A DNA stretch of 64,000 nt, from contig NZ_CP104208.1 of the NCBI RefSeq assembly GCF_026230175.1, forward strand, positions 2,108,001 to 2,172,000, written 5' to 3'. Positions 61,801 to 64,000 of the stretch are shown piece by piece. The stretch comes from Desulfovibrio mangrovi. GTDB lineage: Bacteria; Desulfobacterota; Desulfovibrionia; Desulfovibrionales; Desulfovibrionaceae. The position numbers were made by a program, and so were the translations under genes. The notes beneath the pieces are model-generated. The model made no database searches. It had not been told where the DNA came from and saw nothing but the letters and a program-made list of their open reading frames with translations. How positions within the stretch are numbered: the first letter of the stretch is position 1; every line of letters begins with the position of its first letter.

Positions 61801-62805
61801 ATGCAGCTTCTGCGAATTCTCCTGCAGGCTGCTCTTCTGCTCATTCTTGCCACCACCTTGGCATGCGCCCAGATTCCTGCATCCGAGCAGTACGCGGGGG
61901 ACCAGGTAACGCATGCCGAGTCGTTTGCCAGACTCGATCTGCCTCCGGCTGAACGGGGATTATTCTACGGCCTGCTGTCAGGTTCGCTTATAGGCTCCCT
62001 GCTGTACGACGAACCGTTCTCAGGTGTCGGTGTGGCAGACATGCTGGTCCTCATGGTGGTGGTGCTGGCCATTCTTCGTTTCGCCAGAAACAGGATCACC
62101 CTGCAGCCGCCGAATCAGGGGGACACGCGCGCCCCCGCAGACCTTGATGCCTTCCGGCGGCAACGCAATGCCGACAATACCTTTGCGCAGCAGGACGAGG
62201 AAGACTCTCCCCCCCGCCGCAAAGCCCCTCCCGTAGATATCCCTGATGATGAACCCAACCCGCATCTCTATGACCGGGCTGCGCAAATGTGGGGACACCT
62301 GCAGGGAGAAGAATCTCAGAAGCCCCAGCGCAAGCGTTCAGAAGGCTTCACCGACAACCAGCCCGCGAAACGCGGAGACGACCTGCTGACCGCCCGAGAC
62401 GCATATCAAACCGGGGATCAGCCTGATATTCCGGCCTCCTTTGACAAGGAAGATTTTCTTAAGGGCGCTAAAATGGTCTTTGCACGCCTGCAGCACAGCT
62501 GGGATGCGCGAGACATGAACGACATAGCCCAGTTCACGACGCCGGAGGTACACGACGAGATCAAGCGGCAGGCGGCCCAGAGCCCCGAACCTTCCCGCTC
62601 GGAACTCCTGCTCGTGAATGCCCGCATTCTTGAAGTAAAGGAAGACGAGCACGGCCTGCTTGCCACCGTCTTCTTCGACGTGCTCATGCGAGAGGACAAG
62701 GATGGCGCTCAGACCGAGCAGGTGCGCGAAATCTGGCATTTCCTCAAGAGCGCCGAGTACGGGGGCATGTGGCGTCTGGACGGCATTGAACAGGTATCTG
62801 CATAA
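61801..62805 (+). CDS. Tim44-like domain membrane protein
   Basis: 334 residues from the ATG at 61801, chosen because it begins directly with a signal peptide (LLRILLQAALLLILATTLACAQ); the open frame extends upstream without a ribosome site, and the one at 61801 is weak, so the start is uncertain. Two more hydrophobic segments (about 55-72 and 78-98) are followed by an acidic/Pro-rich linker and a C-terminal Tim44-like domain (about 215-330) with FLKGAKMVFARLQHSWDARD. Bacterial Tim44-like proteins are of unknown function, membrane-bound in this form. Confidence 0.8.
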   Translation: MQLLRILLQAALLLILATTLACAQIPASEQYAGDQVTHAESFARLDLPPAERGLFYGLLSGSLIGSLLYDEPFSGVGVADMLVLMVVVLAILRFARNRITLQPPNQGDTRAPADLDAFRRQRNADNTFAQQDEEDSPPRRKAPPVDIPDDEPNPHLYDRAAQMWGHLQGEESQKPQRKRSEGFTDNQPAKRGDDLLTARDAYQTGDQPDIPASFDKEDFLKGAKMVFARLQHSWDARDMNDIAQFTTPEVHDEIKRQAAQSPEPSRSELLLVNARILEVKEDEHGLLATVFFDVLMREDKDGAQTEQVREIWHFLKSAEYGGMWRLDGIEQVSA

Positions 62806-62835
62806 CCTGTCGCCCTCTTTTTTCCACTTTGGGCT

Positions 62836-62865
62836 TTGCATTTCAAAAACAGTCATTACTATAGG
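62836..62865 (+). promoter_or_regulatory. Candidate promoter of the second diguanylate cyclase gene
   Basis: TTGCAT (62836-62841), 18 bp, TATAGG (62860-62865). The leader downstream contains CCGGC-N6-GCCGG, the palindrome GCTTACCGGTAAGC (62914-62927) and CCTG-N7-CAGG, so it may fold; it is not a c-di-GMP riboswitch I recognise. Confidence 0.4.
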
Positions 62866-62963
62866 GTGATGGAAGAAGGACGCATCCGGCGACACGGCCG
62901 GCAACGTCATGGCGCTTACCGGTAAGCCTGCGACAGACAGGCCGAAGACAGACGGAGGTATCC

Positions 62964-64000
62964 ATGTCCGCCCCCAAGGCGACCAGTCTCTCCCACTCCC
63001 GCCCCACTTCCGGAACGCCGCCCCAGACGGCCGGAGCTGACAATGCGCCACGCGCAACACAGCAGCCCACCGCAGCCACGGATGAATGCCTGCCTGCACT
63101 TACCGCTGAAAGTGCCGACTTTCTGGAACGCATAGGCAGCACGTTCAAAACCGGTGCACTGTTCCGCCTGGTGATCTCGGAAAAGGGCGAAAGAACCTTC
63201 ACCTTCCTCACTGACGGCTTCGAATCCCTGTTCGGGGTTCCTGCCGCTTCGGTTCTTGCCGATCCCAGCGCCGCTTATCGCCTTTTTCATCCTGAAGACG
63301 TGGCAGGACATATGTGGCGCGAGCTGCAAAGCGTGGAACATGATGAGCCTCTTGCTTCAGAGGTGCGTATGCAGTCCCTTGTCAGCGGCCTGCGCTGGGT
63401 ACAGTTCCGCGCCCAACCCGGGCATGACACAGCCGGCAACAGATGCCTTGACGGCATTCTCTTTGACGTCACCCTGCACAAGCAGGTGGAAGACCAGTTG
63501 CGTGAAATGGCAACAACCGACAGCCTTACCGGGCTGGCCAACCGGCGTCATTTCATGCAGTCGGCAGAACACGAACTGCACAGGGCCAACCGTTACCATC
63601 GCCCCATAAGCATGCTGATGGTAGATGCGGACCATTTCAAAAAGGTGAATGACACCTACGGACACGACGTGGGGGACATTGTCCTTACGGCACTGGCAAG
63701 AGACCTGCGCCAGAGTGCCCGCAGGCAGGATATCGTTGCCAGACTCGGGGGCGAGGAATTTGCCTTGCTCCTGCCCGAAACCCCGCATGACAAGGCCATG
63801 GAAATGGCCGAAAGACTGCGCGAGAGAATAGCGGACAATCAGATCAGCACCGGTACGGAAAACCTGAGCATTACCGTCAGCATCGGGGTTGCCACCTACA
63901 CGGGCGACGGAGACAGCATATCCCGCCTGATCAAACGGGCCGACGACGGCCTCTATGAAGCCAAGCAGTCAGGCCGCAACAAGGTCTGCTCCGTTTCCTG
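62964..64000 (+). CDS. Diguanylate cyclase with PAS-like domain (3' end outside window)
   Basis: The frame opens at ATG 62964 (GACGGAGG 5 nt upstream) and is still open at the window edge after 345 codons. A Pro/Ala/Thr-rich N-terminus (about 1-45) leads to a PAS fold (about 52-170, with FESLFGVPAASVLAD and a PAC-like VQFRAQPG), then GGDEF with DSLTGLANRRHFM, GGEEF (262-266) and the I-site RRQD (253-256), 5 residues before it. The domain is close to complete (ending SGRNKVCSVS), so only a short tail is missing. It should be an active, feedback-controlled enzyme. Confidence 0.9.
   Translation, partial: MSAPKATSLSHSRPTSGTPPQTAGADNAPRATQQPTAATDECLPALTAESADFLERIGSTFKTGALFRLVISEKGERTFTFLTDGFESLFGVPAASVLADPSAAYRLFHPEDVAGHMWRELQSVEHDEPLASEVRMQSLVSGLRWVQFRAQPGHDTAGNRCLDGILFDVTLHKQVEDQLREMATTDSLTGLANRRHFMQSAEHELHRANRYHRPISMLMVDADHFKKVNDTYGHDVGDIVLTALARDLRQSARRQDIVARLGGEEFALLLPETPHDKAMEMAERLRERIADNQISTGTENLSITVSIGVATYTGDGDSISRLIKRADDGLYEAKQSGRNKVCSVS

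Noticed and set aside
62866-62963. Possible c-di-GMP riboswitch ahead of the diguanylate cyclase
   Set aside because: The conserved core and tetraloop-receptor arrangement of class I and II c-di-GMP riboswitches could not be found.

Overview
The window looks like chromosomal DNA of a Desulfovibrio-type sulfate reducer (Desulfovibrionales, Desulfobacterota). This is inferred from gene content and from sequences I recognise, not from a database search. The signs are a bacterioferritin very like the Desulfovibrio desulfuricans haem protein, a three-domain NifU next to NifS, many chemotaxis, HD-GYP and GGDEF proteins, abundant sigma-54 style regulation, and moderately GC-rich coding sequence with compact operons closed by perfect hairpin terminators. 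I see no insertion sequence, phage gene, CRISPR array, rRNA or tRNA.

Layout. 0-6.4 kb is the distal half of a Tad (tight adherence, Flp-type pilus) locus: CpaF/TadA end, TadB, TadC, a TPR lipoprotein with a SPOR tail, two TadE-like pseudopilins and a TadG-like protein with a von Willebrand A domain. A hybrid sensor kinase, a tiny winged-helix protein and a double-Cache chemoreceptor follow (6.5-11.5 kb). 11.7-23.3 kb holds envelope and housekeeping genes: ABC_sub_bind lipid-free binding protein, LpxR-like outer-membrane deacylase, two rSAM/selenodomain-type transferases, a Lon-like protease with altered ATPase motifs, and a giant DUF748/AsmA-like protein. 23.3-27.4 kb is a cysteine and Fe-S block (nifU-nifS, cysK-cysE). 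27.7-32 kb has tandem HD-GYP proteins and a PAS chemoreceptor. 32-39.7 kb has YjbQ, a polar amino acid ABC transporter without its ATPase, Hpt-CheV, a lytic transglycosylase and a YihY-type membrane protein. 39.8-46 kb has DinB, two glycosyltransferases, TyrS, YmdB and MoeA. 46.2-57 kb is regulator-rich (SRPBCC, MerR-methyltransferase fusion, sigma-54 activator, isochorismatase with a GlxA-type regulator, aminopeptidase P, receiver-TPR protein, bacterioferritin, diguanylate cyclase). 57-60 kb is a flagellar stator operon headed by a CRP/FliG hybrid. 60-64 kb has a DUF4198 protein, a CheY, a Tim44-like protein and a second diguanylate cyclase cut by the window edge.

The most striking locus is 48.3-50.27 kb. 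A sigma-54 activator with a receiver that lacks both its phospho-Asp and its Lys is followed by three perfect GTTGCA-N3-TGCAAC sites, a near-consensus -24/-12 promoter and then about 265 nt without a convincing gene. Those 265 nt fold into a chain of perfect hairpins and end in a 15-bp terminator. One hairpin loop displays ACCTCCTT, the exact complement of a Shine-Dalgarno sequence, and more CU-rich anti-SD tracts follow. In layout this is a LuxO-Qrr-like activator/small-RNA pair outside Vibrio.

A second unusual system is the operon cNMP-FliG hybrid / motA / motB. Its first gene joins a cyclic-nucleotide-fold domain to a FliG C-terminal domain that keeps the torque-helix charge pattern. Together with two diguanylate cyclases and two HD-GYP proteins, it suggests nucleotide-signal control of motility and attachment in this part of the chromosome.
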